Assembly (NCBI GenBank): GCA_934501535.1
Contig: CAKSUM010000002.1
Location: forward strand, 186,001 to 250,000
Reading direction: 5' to 3'
DNA length: 64,000 nucleotides
Source: an uncultured Clostridia bacterium
Lineage (GTDB): Bacteria > Bacillota > Clostridia > UBA1381
In this document: positions 1 to 8,736 of the stretch, in pieces
How positions within the stretch are numbered: position 1 is the first letter of the stretch
How the letters are laid out: the number at the start of each line of letters is the position of its first letter
Notes under the pieces: model-generated
The model's input: only the letters and a program-made list of their open reading frames with translations
The model's database searches: none
What the model was told of the DNA's origin: nothing
Position numbers and translations under genes: made by a program

Positions 1-479
1 GAAAAAAGCTCCTCCATGGTTTCGTCGGCAAGTATGGACGCCTGTGCGCTGTCGGCAATCGAGAAATCGGGGTCTATGCCGAGATGATTGAAATTTTCGC
101 GGACGAGCTTCATGCAGAAAGCGTCGATTGTGGTGATGTCGGCGGACGGCAAAAGCATCTGCTGACGCTTTATTGTCTTTTTTCGTGAGGCGTCGCCGTT
201 TGCGTTCGCGTCCTCAAAAGCGGCAGCAAGTGCCGAGGCTATACGCGTTTCCATTTCGCGCGCGGCGGCATTGGTGAAGGTGACAACCAAAAGCCGGTCA
301 ACTCCGATGCCTTTTTCGGTATCCGGCGGGATAAGCTTTTCGATTATCCGCTGAACCAGTACCGCGGTTTTACCGCTGCCTGCGGCGGCGCTCACGAGCA
401 AATTACAGCTTTCGCCGTTATCGAGATATTTTGTATGTATTGCCTCGAGCTGCGCGTCTGTCCATTTATTTTTGCTCAT
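1..479 (-). CDS. addA: ATP-dependent helicase/nuclease subunit A (AddA), N-terminal part only
   Basis: The first ~159 residues of AddA, the motor and nuclease subunit of the AddAB double-strand-break repair enzyme; the rest runs off the left edge. Reading the minus strand from ATG at 479 gives a Q-motif (WTDAQLEAI, residues 6-14), a Walker A motif (AAAGSGKT, 31-38) and the UvrD-type motif Ia region (LLVVTFTNAAAREM). The start overlaps the 3' end of addB by 14 bp, so the two subunits are probably translationally coupled, as usual in Firmicutes. Truncated only by the window edge. Confidence 0.93.
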   Translation of the reverse strand, partial: MSKNKWTDAQLEAIHTKYLDNGESCNLLVSAAAGSGKTAVLVQRIIEKLIPPDTEKGIGVDRLLVVTFTNAAAREMETRIASALAAAFEDANANGDASRKKTIKRQQMLLPSADITTIDAFCMKLVRENFNHLGIDPDFSIADSAQASILADETMEELF

Positions 480-3400
480 CGTCCCCGACCTCCTTTTTTA
501 TAAATTCCATCGCTTTGGCGCTGTTTGTAAAGATTTTGCGCACGCTGTCAAATCCGCTGTCGAACATGCATGCCTCGCGGAATTTGCAGTATGCACATGC
601 GGTTGAGTTGCCGTTCTGACACGGGCGTATGCTTATATTTCCGGATTTTATCTGCCTGTCCGTATCCACCGCGGTTTTTGCGGCATATTTTTCGAGCACG
701 TCAAAATCGGCGCGGTTTGTAACCTGGGAATACCTGTACAGCTTGCCGGATTTGAACGAGATGTTCAGATAATCGCTGCTGCCCTTTGCCGACAGCCCCG
801 AGTCCATTTCCGCAAGGACTTCGTTGTCGGGGGTAAGCCCGTCGCAGGTATCGTCTCCGTCCAGAATGACAAGTCCGTCAAGTTTTTGACGGCGTTCCTT
901 TTCGGCAGCCGTTTTGGCGGAACCGTCAATTTCTTCCGCTATCATATCGTCATTTATGCGGTTATAAAGTATGGCGGAAACCTGCGGCGAAAGAGAGGTG
1001 TTTGCTTTGTCAATTCCGCCTTTTCGTGCAAGCTTCACCACAGCGAGTGCATATAAAACGAGCTGCATGTCGATTTTGCCGGCGATTGCGGCTATGCTGA
1101 ATTTTTTGTGACCCGATTTGTAGTCTATGATACGTATGCCGAGCCTGTTTTTTGCAATATTTTCTATGACGTCGATACGGTCGATTGTGCCGGTTAAGAT
1201 TATGCTGTCATCTTTCCAGTTTACCGAAACCTCAAAGCCCTTTTCGTGGCACACCGAGGTATATCCTCCGGCGGAAAGGCTTTTGCATATCGTTTCCGCG
1301 GATTTTTTCAGTGTGCGGCGGCAGCGCGACAGCAGATATTCAAGCCGCTTGTCCTTCCCGCCTGCGCGCGAAAGAATGTCGGCTTTCATTTCATTTATGA
1401 CCGAATCGATTATCGCGTCGCTGCGTTCGTCATCGAGCGCCGCCCAGCGTTCGTGAATTTCCGGCACCATTTCGGCACCGTCCTCAACCTGCGTGCAGAA
1501 AGCGCGCACCGCGGCGTGAATAAGGCTGCCGATGTGGGATTTTTCGACGCGTTTTTCCTCCTGCGGCTGAGCTTTCAGACCGCGTTCCATATAATAGGAG
1601 AAAGGACATGAGGCAAATTTTTCGAGCGCCGTAATGCTGTATCTTTTGCCGTTTGAGTACAGTGCCTCCGCCCGGCGCGGTGACAGCCGCGGCGGAATAC
1701 GCTTGTATGCGGCGGCGGTCTGTATTATCGAAAGTTTATCCTGATAATCGGGATTTTGCGCGTATTTTTCAAATACCGATTTCCACAGCGCGGACGGCTT
1801 TTCGCGGTAGTATTCCGAAAGTCTGTTGAGCATATAGTAAAATCCGCGCTTTGACGATGCCAAAAGCTCCGCGTCCGAGGGCTTTGAGATAATGTTGTCG
1901 CCGATTTTTATATCGGGGAACATTTTGCAAAGTTCGTCTATGAAACGTGACGGAGCGATTGCCGAGCCGTCCGACGCAGCCGCCGGGCAGCTTACCGAAA
2001 GTTTTTCCTCGGCGCAGCTGATAACGCGGTATAGCTTAAGCTCTTCAAGAATACTGCGCCCGGAGTTTTCAGGGGCGATTTCCTTGCCGAGGGATAAAAG
2101 CGCTTCGTTTAAAGTGCATCTGTCAGGGTCGGACAGCAGGCTGCCGCCCGATGATTCTGCCGGAATTGCACCGTGTTCCGCGCCGATAATGAACAGGTGT
2201 TTAACGCGCGACGGTGAGTTGCGCGACACTGTGCCGACCGATACGCGGTCAAGCCCGGGGGGGATAATCGACAGGCTGCACTGCGACAATCCGAGCCTGC
2301 AGTAATCGGCAAAATCTTTGCGGCTTATTGCGCCCTTGCCGAGCGTGAGCACCATTTGGTCGAGCGTTTGGATAACCGAATTCCAGACCTGCTTAAACTG
2401 TTCTGCCTCATCGCGTCTGCCGCATGCGATAAAGCGCTCGCATTCGTACAGAATGCCGTCATACAGATTTATGTCGCACAAAAAGTCAAATACGGCAGAG
2501 GCAAGCGCTGTGACCGTTCTGCCTTTGTTTTCGAGAAATTTTTCAAAGGGCGCCGTGATTTGTGCGCGCAGAGCATTGAGTTTTTCCAGGTCGGTATCGT
2601 CTTTGCGGTAATTTTCGATTACTCCGTCAAAAACGGTTTCACTCCGCAGAGTCCACTCCGAAAACCATGCTTTTTTGCCTTTTATGCCGTGCTTTAAGAC
2701 ATAGTTTTCCAAAATATCAATATCATCGCGGCTTATCGGCTGTACGCCCGAATCGGTTCTTTCATATATATATCCTGCGCGAAGATAATCGAATACGGTG
2801 CGGTAGCTCCAGTTTTCGTCGATGATGCCGAAAAGAGACAGGACGGTTTTTGCAATAGGGTGAAGCGATACGGGCAGTTTTTCATCGGTAAAGAAAGGTA
2901 TGCCGTAATCGGCAAACACCGCGTTTATGATATGCAGATATTTGCCGGTATCGCCGCAAATCACGCCTATATTGCGGAAACGGTAATTTTCGTCGCGGAC
3001 AAGACGGATTATCTCCGCTGCCGTATGCTCAACCTCGGAGGATAAATCGCGCGCGCGGAAAACTGCGATATTTTCGCAGCTGCCGTTATATTCGGGCTTT
3101 TCCTCCCAATTTTCCAGAAGATGGCGTATGTCGGGAGCGGCTATGTATTCGGGCGGTGCGGACAGGAATTTTGTGTACGGCTGCACACCCTCCGAAAGGG
3201 CAATTGCAATAAGCTTTTTCTTTGTTTTTATAATCGGCGCAAATAATTCGCCGCCGTTTTCGCCGTCGGGACCGAGCGCTATATGCACGCCGCGCGAAAC
3301 ACGCAGCAGTGCGCGTATTACGTCAATGTGACCGGGGAGAAAATCGCTGTAATCATCTATAAAAAAGAAAGTGTTTTCAAACAGTCCGCCGCCGGATATT

Positions 3401-3933
3401 TTTTCGGCAAACAGCCCGAGTGCGTCATCGCCGTCGGTCAGCTCGTCCGGAAATAAATCAAGATAGCGTTTGTATATTTCATTTATTGAAGTTATTTTTT
3501 TCTCGGTATGAATGTTTTCACATGAAATACCGTCTAAATCCGAGGGCATTATGCCGTACCGTTTGAATTCCGAAAAAAGCTCCGAGCATGAATTTATAAA
3601 ACCGCTGCGCCCGGCGCATGAGCAGAAAACGTTATCCTCAGAAAGCTCCGATGCGGCTTTTGCGGCAAGCATCATTTTTCCGGAGGACAGAATGTTCCTG
3701 CCGGAGTCGGTATATCGGTGCACAAGACGGGAAAACGTCAGGACTTCAATCCTGTTCAGCCCCAGACCGCCCATATCCTCCGCCAGTGACTTTTCGGCGG
3801 TGTACGAAAACTGCTCCGGGACAATAAGAACGGCGTTTGTACCGGGATTGTTTTTCAGATTTTCTTCGATAAGACGGCGCAGACAGCTGCTTTTTCCGCT
3901 GCCGATGCCGCCCGTTATTATATTTAAAAGCAT
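466..3933 (-). CDS. addB: ATP-dependent helicase/nuclease subunit B (AddB)
   Basis: AddB (1155 aa, the family's usual length) partners AddA in resecting DNA ends and recognising Chi. The N-terminus has a P-loop (GGIGSGKS, residues 8-15). The C-terminal RecB-like nuclease domain shows GTIDRIDVIE and IIDYKSG. Four cysteines fit the AddB iron-sulfur cluster: one in FASCPFSYY at the start of the nuclease domain, and C1113, C1116 and C1122 in CAYCKFREAC. The start ATG at 3933 follows GGGAGTGATTTA. It lies 54 bp downstream of murA and overlaps addA, suggesting one minus-strand transcription unit. Confidence 0.95.
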   Translation of the reverse strand: MLLNIITGGIGSGKSSCLRRLIEENLKNNPGTNAVLIVPEQFSYTAEKSLAEDMGGLGLNRIEVLTFSRLVHRYTDSGRNILSSGKMMLAAKAASELSEDNVFCSCAGRSGFINSCSELFSEFKRYGIMPSDLDGISCENIHTEKKITSINEIYKRYLDLFPDELTDGDDALGLFAEKISGGGLFENTFFFIDDYSDFLPGHIDVIRALLRVSRGVHIALGPDGENGGELFAPIIKTKKKLIAIALSEGVQPYTKFLSAPPEYIAAPDIRHLLENWEEKPEYNGSCENIAVFRARDLSSEVEHTAAEIIRLVRDENYRFRNIGVICGDTGKYLHIINAVFADYGIPFFTDEKLPVSLHPIAKTVLSLFGIIDENWSYRTVFDYLRAGYIYERTDSGVQPISRDDIDILENYVLKHGIKGKKAWFSEWTLRSETVFDGVIENYRKDDTDLEKLNALRAQITAPFEKFLENKGRTVTALASAVFDFLCDINLYDGILYECERFIACGRRDEAEQFKQVWNSVIQTLDQMVLTLGKGAISRKDFADYCRLGLSQCSLSIIPPGLDRVSVGTVSRNSPSRVKHLFIIGAEHGAIPAESSGGSLLSDPDRCTLNEALLSLGKEIAPENSGRSILEELKLYRVISCAEEKLSVSCPAAASDGSAIAPSRFIDELCKMFPDIKIGDNIISKPSDAELLASSKRGFYYMLNRLSEYYREKPSALWKSVFEKYAQNPDYQDKLSIIQTAAAYKRIPPRLSPRRAEALYSNGKRYSITALEKFASCPFSYYMERGLKAQPQEEKRVEKSHIGSLIHAAVRAFCTQVEDGAEMVPEIHERWAALDDERSDAIIDSVINEMKADILSRAGGKDKRLEYLLSRCRRTLKKSAETICKSLSAGGYTSVCHEKGFEVSVNWKDDSIILTGTIDRIDVIENIAKNRLGIRIIDYKSGHKKFSIAAIAGKIDMQLVLYALAVVKLARKGGIDKANTSLSPQVSAILYNRINDDMIAEEIDGSAKTAAEKERRQKLDGLVILDGDDTCDGLTPDNEVLAEMDSGLSAKGSSDYLNISFKSGKLYRYSQVTNRADFDVLEKYAAKTAVDTDRQIKSGNISIRPCQNGNSTACAYCKFREACMFDSGFDSVRKIFTNSAKAMEFIKKEVGDDEQK

Positions 3934-3987
3934 TAAATCACTCCCTGCTGCTTATATAATAACACATTTTGCGCGCAAAAAAAAGTA

Positions 3988-5235
3988 CTATTCCGAAAAA
4001 ATATTTGCGCCCAGTCCGGAAAGCTTGCCGCATAGATTTTCGTAACCGCGCTCAAGGTGTTCAACGCCGCTTATTTCGGTTTCGCCCGCGGCACAGAGCC
4101 CGGCAAGAACAAGTGACGCACCGCCGCGCAGGTCAAATGCGGTAACCTTGGAGCCGCTCAGTTTTTTGCTGCCCTCGATAACCGAGCTGCGGCCGTCAAT
4201 GCGGATATTTGCGCCCATGCGGTTAAGCTCGCCTATGTGGAGAAATCGGTTTTCAAATACGGTTTCGACAATAATGCCGGTTCCCTCGGTTTCGCATAAA
4301 AGCGCGGAAAACTGCGCCTGCATGTCTGTCGGAAAGCCGGGGAATGGGAGGGTTTTGATATTTGCCGATGAAAGCGGACGCTGTGCGTCCACCAGTATTG
4401 AATTTTCGCGTTCCGTGACAATTGCGCCCATTTCGGTCAGCTTTGCGGTCACGGGCTTCACGTGCACGGGATTTACGTTCAGTATTTCGCCTTTGCCGCC
4501 CGTTATCGAGATTGCTGTCATAAAGGTGCCTGCTTCTATTCGGTCGGAAATAACCGCGTGCGAGCACGGCGTGAGGCTGTGAACGCCGTTTACGGTTATA
4601 GTGTCGCTGCCCGTGCCGGAAATACGGGCGCCCTGTTTGTTTAAAAAATCGGCAAGGTCGGTGATTTCGGGTTCTGCGGCGGCATTTTCGATAACGGTTT
4701 CGCCGTCAGCGAGAACCGCTGCCATAATCAGGTTCTCCGTTGCGCCGACGCTCGGAAAATCAAGGTAAATTTTTGCTCCTTTTAAGCGGCGGCAGGAAAG
4801 GTCGACAAATCCGTGACCGTTTTCGATTTCCGCGCCCAGGGCGGCAAAGCCTTTCAGGTGCAAATCTATGGGACGGTTGCCTATCGGACAGCCGCCGGGC
4901 ATGGAAATGCGCGCTCTGCCCATACGCGCGAGCAGCGGACCGGCAAGAAGAAACGAACCGCGGAATTTGCTTACCGGCTCGTACGGCGCACAGTAGCCGC
5001 TGCAGTCGGTGAAATCGATGCTGACGCAGTCGCCGCTGCGCGTGTATCTTCCGCCCAGGTCGAAAAGTATTTCCAGCATATTTTCTATATCGCTCAGCTG
5101 CGGCACGTTTGAAAGCTGCGTCCGTCCTTTTGTAAGTATTGTGGCGGCAAGAATGGGCAGAGCTGCGTTTTTGGAGCCGGAGCACGAAACGCTGCCCGAC
5201 AGCGGAGCGGATTTTTGAATAATTATTTTTTGCAT
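3988..5235 (-). CDS. murA: UDP-N-acetylglucosamine 1-carboxyvinyltransferase (MurA)
   Basis: Transfers enolpyruvate from PEP to UDP-GlcNAc, the first committed step of peptidoglycan synthesis, in the cytoplasm. 415 aa, full length. Lys22-Asn23 lie in SKNAALPILA, and the catalytic cysteine is C116 in GGCPIGNRPIDLH, so the fosfomycin-sensitive Cys form is kept. The ribosome binding site (GGCAGG) is weaker than those nearby. Clostridia often have two MurA paralogs, and the sequence alone does not say which this is. Probably co-transcribed with addB and addA. Confidence 0.95.
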   Translation of the reverse strand: MQKIIIQKSAPLSGSVSCSGSKNAALPILAATILTKGRTQLSNVPQLSDIENMLEILFDLGGRYTRSGDCVSIDFTDCSGYCAPYEPVSKFRGSFLLAGPLLARMGRARISMPGGCPIGNRPIDLHLKGFAALGAEIENGHGFVDLSCRRLKGAKIYLDFPSVGATENLIMAAVLADGETVIENAAAEPEITDLADFLNKQGARISGTGSDTITVNGVHSLTPCSHAVISDRIEAGTFMTAISITGGKGEILNVNPVHVKPVTAKLTEMGAIVTERENSILVDAQRPLSSANIKTLPFPGFPTDMQAQFSALLCETEGTGIIVETVFENRFLHIGELNRMGANIRIDGRSSVIEGSKKLSGSKVTAFDLRGGASLVLAGLCAAGETEISGVEHLERGYENLCGKLSGLGANIFSE

Positions 5236-5252
5236 ATTTTTAACCTGCCTTG

Positions 5253-5281
5253 TGTATAATAAAAATTTGTTCGGCTGTGAA
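5253..5281 (-). promoter_or_regulatory. Putative sigma-A promoter for murA
   Basis: On the minus strand, TTCACA (5281-5276) and TATACA (5258-5253) are separated by 17 bp, just upstream of the murA start. The boxes are imperfect, so this is a reasonable guess only. Confidence 0.4.
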
Positions 5282-5394
5282 TATTGTTTCAGAGCGCACT
5301 TTTATTATGTTCAGCAAGCACGGTTTTTAATGCAAAATATAAAAAGAATTTATTTCAAAAAACAGGGAATATGAGGTCGGGTTCGGACGGAATT

Positions 5395-5421
5395 TGAAAA
5401 AAGCGGCGGAAAATTCCGCCG
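5395..5421 (-). terminator. Terminator-like hairpin reading leftward
   Basis: CGGCGGAA (5404-5411) pairs with TTCCGCCG (5414-5421). On the minus strand the hairpin is followed directly by CTTTTTT, the form of an intrinsic terminator. No minus-strand gene lies to its right, so it would end an antisense or unannotated transcript or block read-through. On the plus strand the T-run after it is poor. Confidence 0.5.
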
Positions 5422-5478
5422 TTTGTGCCGGCTTTTCTTTCTATATTAATATTATTTCAATAAAATGTTAAAAAAAGC

Positions 5479-5507
5479 TTGACAAATACGCCCGGTAATG
5501 ATATAAT
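5479..5507 (+). promoter_or_regulatory. Sigma-A promoter for rpmG-secE-nusG
   Basis: Consensus TTGACA (5479-5484), a 17-bp spacer and consensus TATAAT (5502-5507). Among the best promoter matches in the window; it precedes rpmG by about 100 nt. Confidence 0.85.
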
Positions 5508-5605
5508 AACCACGTTGAGAAGCAGGTTCTTTTTTTTTGCATGTTAAATTTATGCATTAAAAACCTTGCTTAGCAGATTTGACGAGTACAGACGGAGGTG
5601 TAACC

Positions 5606-5755
5606 ATGAGAGTAAAAATAACATTGGCTTGTTCGGAATGTAAGCAGAGAAATTACAATACTATGAAAAACAAAAAGAACGACCCGGACAGACTGGAAAT
5701 GAACAAGTATTGCAAATTCTGCAGAAAGCACACTTTGCATAAAGAAACAAAGTAG
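5606..5755 (+). CDS. rpmG: 50S ribosomal protein L33
   Basis: 49-aa large-subunit protein. Two CxxC pairs (C9/C12 and C36/C39) show it is the zinc-binding form. The start ATG at 5606 follows CGGAGGTGTAACC. It heads the rpmG-secE-nusG block typical of Firmicutes, 17 bp before secE, and is too short for most ORF screens. Confidence 0.95.
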   Translation: MRVKITLACSECKQRNYNTMKNKKNDPDRLEMNKYCKFCRKHTLHKETK

Positions 5756-5772
5756 TAAAAGGAGATTTTGTT

Positions 5773-5994
5773 ATGGCTGAAAATAAAAACGCGTCTGCGT
5801 CAAAAAACAAGGCCGTTAAGTTTTTCAAAGAAACGAAAGCGGAAATGAAAAAAGTATCTTGGCCGAGCAGAGAACAGCTGCTGCACAATACTCTTATTAT
5901 TTTGGTGTTCATAATTATTGCAACGGCTTTTCTGTCCATTGTTGACGTAGGATTTCAAAAGGGTCTGTCATTTATTTTGAATATTTTGAAATAA
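5773..5994 (+). CDS. secE: Preprotein translocase subunit SecE
   Basis: 73-aa membrane subunit that clamps SecY in the Sec translocon. The cytoplasmic amphipathic segment contains KFFKETKAEMKKVSWPSREQ (the KKVSWP signature), followed by a single transmembrane helix at about residues 40-65. This is the short single-helix form found in Gram-positives. Start preceded by AAGGAGATTTTGTT. Lies between rpmG and nusG. Confidence 0.95.
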   Translation: MAENKNASASKNKAVKFFKETKAEMKKVSWPSREQLLHNTLIILVFIIIATAFLSIVDVGFQKGLSFILNILK

Positions 5995-6024
5995 CAGATA
6001 AAGTTAGTTTAAAAGGAGTTTATT

Positions 6025-6552
6025 ATGGCAGATGAGGCAAAGTGGTATGTGGCACACACATACTCCGGTTACGAAAATAAAGTAAAAGCGAATATCGAAA
6101 AATCAGTTGAAAACCGCGGAATGGGCGACTGTATTCAGGCTGTTGAAGTGCCCATGGAGGACGTTATAGAAGAAAAAAACGGCGAGGAAAAAACCGTTAA
6201 ACGCAAAGTCTTTCCCGGATATGTTGTAATCAAAATGATTATGAATGATGAAAGCTGGTATGTTGTTCGCAATACACGCGGCGTTACCGGTTTTGTGGGC
6301 CCCGGATCTAAGCCGGTGCCTCTTTCCGATGAAGAAGTCGAAAAAATGGGCGTCGAACACGTTCGCAGAGCAGATATTGATTTCAGTGTCGGCGACAGCG
6401 TAAACGTAAAATCCGGGCCTCTTGAAGGCTTTTCCGGCAAGATTGAAAAAATCGATAACGAAAGCCGCAAAATTACAGTTAAAGTTTCCATGTTCGGCCG
6501 CGAAACCCCGATTGAGGTTGAACCCGGTCAGCTTGAGAAACTTACAGACTAA
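6025..6552 (+). CDS. nusG: Transcription termination/antitermination protein NusG
   Basis: 175 aa. N-terminal NGN domain (about 1-115; WYVAHTYSGYENKVKANIE near the start, FPGYVVIKM in the middle) that binds RNA polymerase, and a C-terminal KOW domain (about 122-175; GDSVNVKSGPLEGFSGKI) that contacts ribosomal S10 or Rho. Preceded by AAAAGGAG. Follows secE by 30 bp in the conserved secE-nusG order. Confidence 0.96.
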   Translation: MADEAKWYVAHTYSGYENKVKANIEKSVENRGMGDCIQAVEVPMEDVIEEKNGEEKTVKRKVFPGYVVIKMIMNDESWYVVRNTRGVTGFVGPGSKPVPLSDEEVEKMGVEHVRRADIDFSVGDSVNVKSGPLEGFSGKIEKIDNESRKITVKVSMFGRETPIEVEPGQLEKLTD

Positions 6553-6558
6553 GCTTTT

Positions 6559-6645
6559 AAACGGCAATATGCCGTTTGAAATATCCCTCTGGTGTACAGT
6601 GGGAGGGCAAATCAGCCCGCATTTACCACAATGGGACATGTTCCC
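6559..6645 (+). promoter_or_regulatory. Structured intercistronic region ahead of rplK
   Basis: A perfect hairpin AAACGGCA/TGCCGTTT (6559-6577) is followed by a CCCTC/GAGGG pairing (6585-6607) and a small GGGA/TCCC stem (6633-6645). There is no U-run, so it is not a clear terminator. It may be a leader for rplK-rplA control or a processing site. Confidence 0.4.
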
Positions 6646-6666
6646 TAATTTTAGGAGGTGGCCGAT

Positions 6667-7092
6667 ATGGCACAAAAAATCGCAGGTTATATTAAATTAC
6701 AGATTCCGGCAGGAAAAGCAAGTCCTGCACCCCCGGTTGGTCCTGCACTGGGTCAGCATGGTGTTAACATCATGCAGTTTACTAAGGAATTTAACGAAAA
6801 AACGGCTAAAGACGCAGGTCTTATAATCCCGGTTGTTATCACCGTTTATGCAGACCGTTCCTTTACGTTCGTTACAAAGACTCCGCCGGCAGCGGTTCTT
6901 CTCAAGAAAGCTTGCAAAATTCAGAGCGGCTCGGGCGTTCCCAACAAGACGAAGGTTGCTACTGTTTCCAAGGCAGATCTGCAGGCTATTGCTGAACAGA
7001 AAATGCCCGATTTGAACGCAGCATCTTTGGAGGCGGCTATGAGCATGATCGCCGGTACTGCAAGAAGTATGGGTATCGTAGTCGGAGATTAA
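6667..7092 (+). CDS. rplK: 50S ribosomal protein L11
   Basis: 141 aa, standard length; binds 23S rRNA at the GTPase-associated centre. N-terminal GPALGQHGVNIMQF motif and a C-terminal RNA-binding domain. ATG 6667 is chosen over an in-frame GTG at 6658 because that GTG overlaps the AGGAGG ribosome binding site (6653-6658). Confidence 0.97.
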   Translation: MAQKIAGYIKLQIPAGKASPAPPVGPALGQHGVNIMQFTKEFNEKTAKDAGLIIPVVITVYADRSFTFVTKTPPAAVLLKKACKIQSGSGVPNKTKVATVSKADLQAIAEQKMPDLNAASLEAAMSMIAGTARSMGIVVGD

Positions 7093-7165
7093 TTACTAAT
7101 TTAAAGCAATTAATAAGTGGGAGAGGCGCACTGCCTTGCTTGACCACATAAGGAGGATAATAATT

Positions 7166-7858
7166 ATGTTTAGAGGAAAGAAATATCAGGACAGCGCAAA
7201 GCTGATTGACAGATCAAAGCTGTATGATGCAGATGAAGCTTTGGATCTTGCAGTTAAGACCGCAAAGGCTAAATTTGATGAAACCGTTGAGCTGCACGCT
7301 AAGCTCGGCGTTGACTCAAGACACGCAGACCAGCAGGTAAGAGGCGCTATCGTATTGCCGCACGGTACAGGTAAAACCGCTAAGGTTTTGGTTTTCGCTA
7401 AAGGCCCCAAGGCTGATGAGGCACTTGCAGCAGGCGCTGATTATGTAGGCGAAATGGATCTTTGCCAGAAAATCCAGAGCGAAAACTGGTTCGATTTTGA
7501 CGTTGTTGTTGCAACTCCCGACATGATGGGCGTTGTAGGCCGTTTGGGTAAGGTTCTCGGTCCTAAGGGATTGATGCCGTCACCTAAGGCAGGCACCGTT
7601 ACTATGGACGTTACCAAGGCTGTTAATGAAATTAAGGCAGGTAAAATTGAATACAGAGTTGACAAGAACAACATTATTCACTGCCCGATCGGTAAAGCTT
7701 CTTTCGGTAAGGAAAAGCTTTCGGAAAACTTTAACGCTTTAATGGGCGCTATCATCAAGGCTAAGCCGGCAGCTGCTAAGGGTCAGTATCTGAGAAGCGT
7801 TGTTGTTTCTACAACAATGGGCCCCGGCATCAAGGTTAACGGTTCTAAATTGGGTTAA
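7166..7858 (+). CDS. rplA: 50S ribosomal protein L1
   Basis: 230 aa; forms the L1 stalk that handles E-site tRNA and often represses its own mRNA. Typical core KGPKADEALAAGADYVG and GPKGLMPSPKAGTVT. ATG 7166 sits 8 nt after AAGGAGG; the longer frame from 7136 would cover that site. Forms a pair with rplK and is followed by a strong hairpin. Confidence 0.97.
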   Translation: MFRGKKYQDSAKLIDRSKLYDADEALDLAVKTAKAKFDETVELHAKLGVDSRHADQQVRGAIVLPHGTGKTAKVLVFAKGPKADEALAAGADYVGEMDLCQKIQSENWFDFDVVVATPDMMGVVGRLGKVLGPKGLMPSPKAGTVTMDVTKAVNEIKAGKIEYRVDKNNIIHCPIGKASFGKEKLSENFNALMGAIIKAKPAAAKGQYLRSVVVSTTMGPGIKVNGSKLG

Positions 7859-7861
7859 TGT

Positions 7862-7893
7862 TTTACATGCGGAAAAACTTTTCCGCATGTAAA
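7862..7893 (+). terminator. Hairpin after rplA
   Basis: TTTACATGCGGAAAA pairs with TTTTCCGCATGTAAA around a tiny loop. The following sequence is T-rich (ATATTGATTTTTG) but not a clean U-run, so it may terminate rplKA only partly. The rplJ promoter follows at once. Confidence 0.6.
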
Positions 7894-7907
7894 TATTGAT
7901 TTTTGTC

Positions 7908-7936
7908 TTGACAAAAAATGATTTCTGTGCTATAAT
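7908..7936 (+). promoter_or_regulatory. Sigma-A promoter for rplJ-rplL
   Basis: Consensus TTGACA (7908-7913), 17-bp spacer, consensus TATAAT (7931-7936), placed between the rplA hairpin and the L10 leader. Confidence 0.87.
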
Positions 7937-7943
7937 ATTATAG

Positions 7944-8085
7944 TTGGAAATAAATCCGTAGACAGCAGGCACAAACGTAAGCCCTGCCGAGGGTGTTATT
8001 TAGTTTGATTACTAATGGCTCTTTTCGTCTGCGAGAAAGAGCCTTTCTTTATTGAAAGGCATAAAATCTTATAGGAGGTGACATT
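7944..8085 (+). promoter_or_regulatory. L10 leader RNA with attenuator hairpin
   Basis: About 140-nt 5' UTR before rplJ. It has the layout of the Firmicutes L10 leader: an upstream folded part (AGCAGGCACAAACGUAAGCCCUGC) followed by a GGCUCUUU...AAAGAGCC hairpin (8017-8043) and a T-rich run, which looks like an intrinsic terminator. In this family the L10-L12 complex binds the leader and limits expression of rplJ-rplL. Assigned by position and features, not by a covariance search. Confidence 0.75.
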
Positions 8086-8700
8086 ATGCCAAACGAAAAA
8101 GTATTAGAAGCTAAAAAGGCACAGGTTGCTCAGGTTGTTGAAGCTATCAACGGCGCTGCAACAGGCGTTTTGGTTGACTATCGCGGTCTTACCGTTGATG
8201 AAGATACAAAGCTCAGAAATGACCTTCGTGCAGCCGGCGTTAAATACTTCGTTGTTAAAAACACATTACTTCGTTTAGCAGCAAACCAAGTTGGTCTTGA
8301 AGAGCTTGACAGCACACTTCACGGCCCGACAGCATTGGCATTATCGGAAGACCCTGTTGCTCCCGCAAAAATTCTTTTTGATTTTGCTAAGGACAATGAT
8401 AAGGTTGAAATCAAAACAGGTTTCATGGACGGCAAAGTTCTGTCTATGGACGAGCTTACATCACTTGCAAAGACTCCGTCAAAGGATACTCTTATCGCAA
8501 AAATTATGGGCAGCTTGAACGCACCTGTTTCAAACCTTGTAAGATTGCTTGACACAATCGCAAAGGGTGAGGAAGAAATTTCCGAACTTATTGCAAAGAA
8601 AAATGCTGAGGCAGCTCCGGAAGAAGCAGCTGAAGCCGCAGCAGAGGCTCCCGCTGAGGCAGCACCTGCAGCAGAAGAAACAACTGCGGACGCAGAATAA
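8086..8700 (+). CDS. rplJ: 50S ribosomal protein L10, with Ala/Glu-rich tail
   Basis: 204 aa; base of the L7/L12 stalk. The core (about 1-170) is typical: EAINGAATGVLVDYRGLTV, KNTLLRLA and the L12-binding C-terminal helix. After AKKNAEAAPEE comes a tail of about 30 residues made almost wholly of Ala, Glu and Pro, which makes the protein longer than the usual ~165-175 aa. Start preceded by AGGAGGTGACATT. Confidence 0.96.
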   Translation: MPNEKVLEAKKAQVAQVVEAINGAATGVLVDYRGLTVDEDTKLRNDLRAAGVKYFVVKNTLLRLAANQVGLEELDSTLHGPTALALSEDPVAPAKILFDFAKDNDKVEIKTGFMDGKVLSMDELTSLAKTPSKDTLIAKIMGSLNAPVSNLVRLLDTIAKGEEEISELIAKKNAEAAPEEAAEAAAEAPAEAAPAAEETTADAE

Positions 8701-8736
8701 TTAAAAAAAATTATTTAATATCAGGAGGAAATAAAA

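Larger units (their letters stand above)
5236..5605. other. 370-bp divergent intergenic region between murA and rpmG
   Basis: Holds the putative murA promoter (minus), a minus-strand terminator-like hairpin near 5395-5421, the strong rpmG promoter (5479-5507), and a leader of about 95 nt before rpmG with a U-rich run at 5530-5538. No coding potential seen. Confidence 0.6.

Noticed and set aside
4148..5218. Several open frames antisense to murA
   Set aside because: They follow the codon structure of murA on the other strand, lack ribosome binding sites and show no recognisable protein features.
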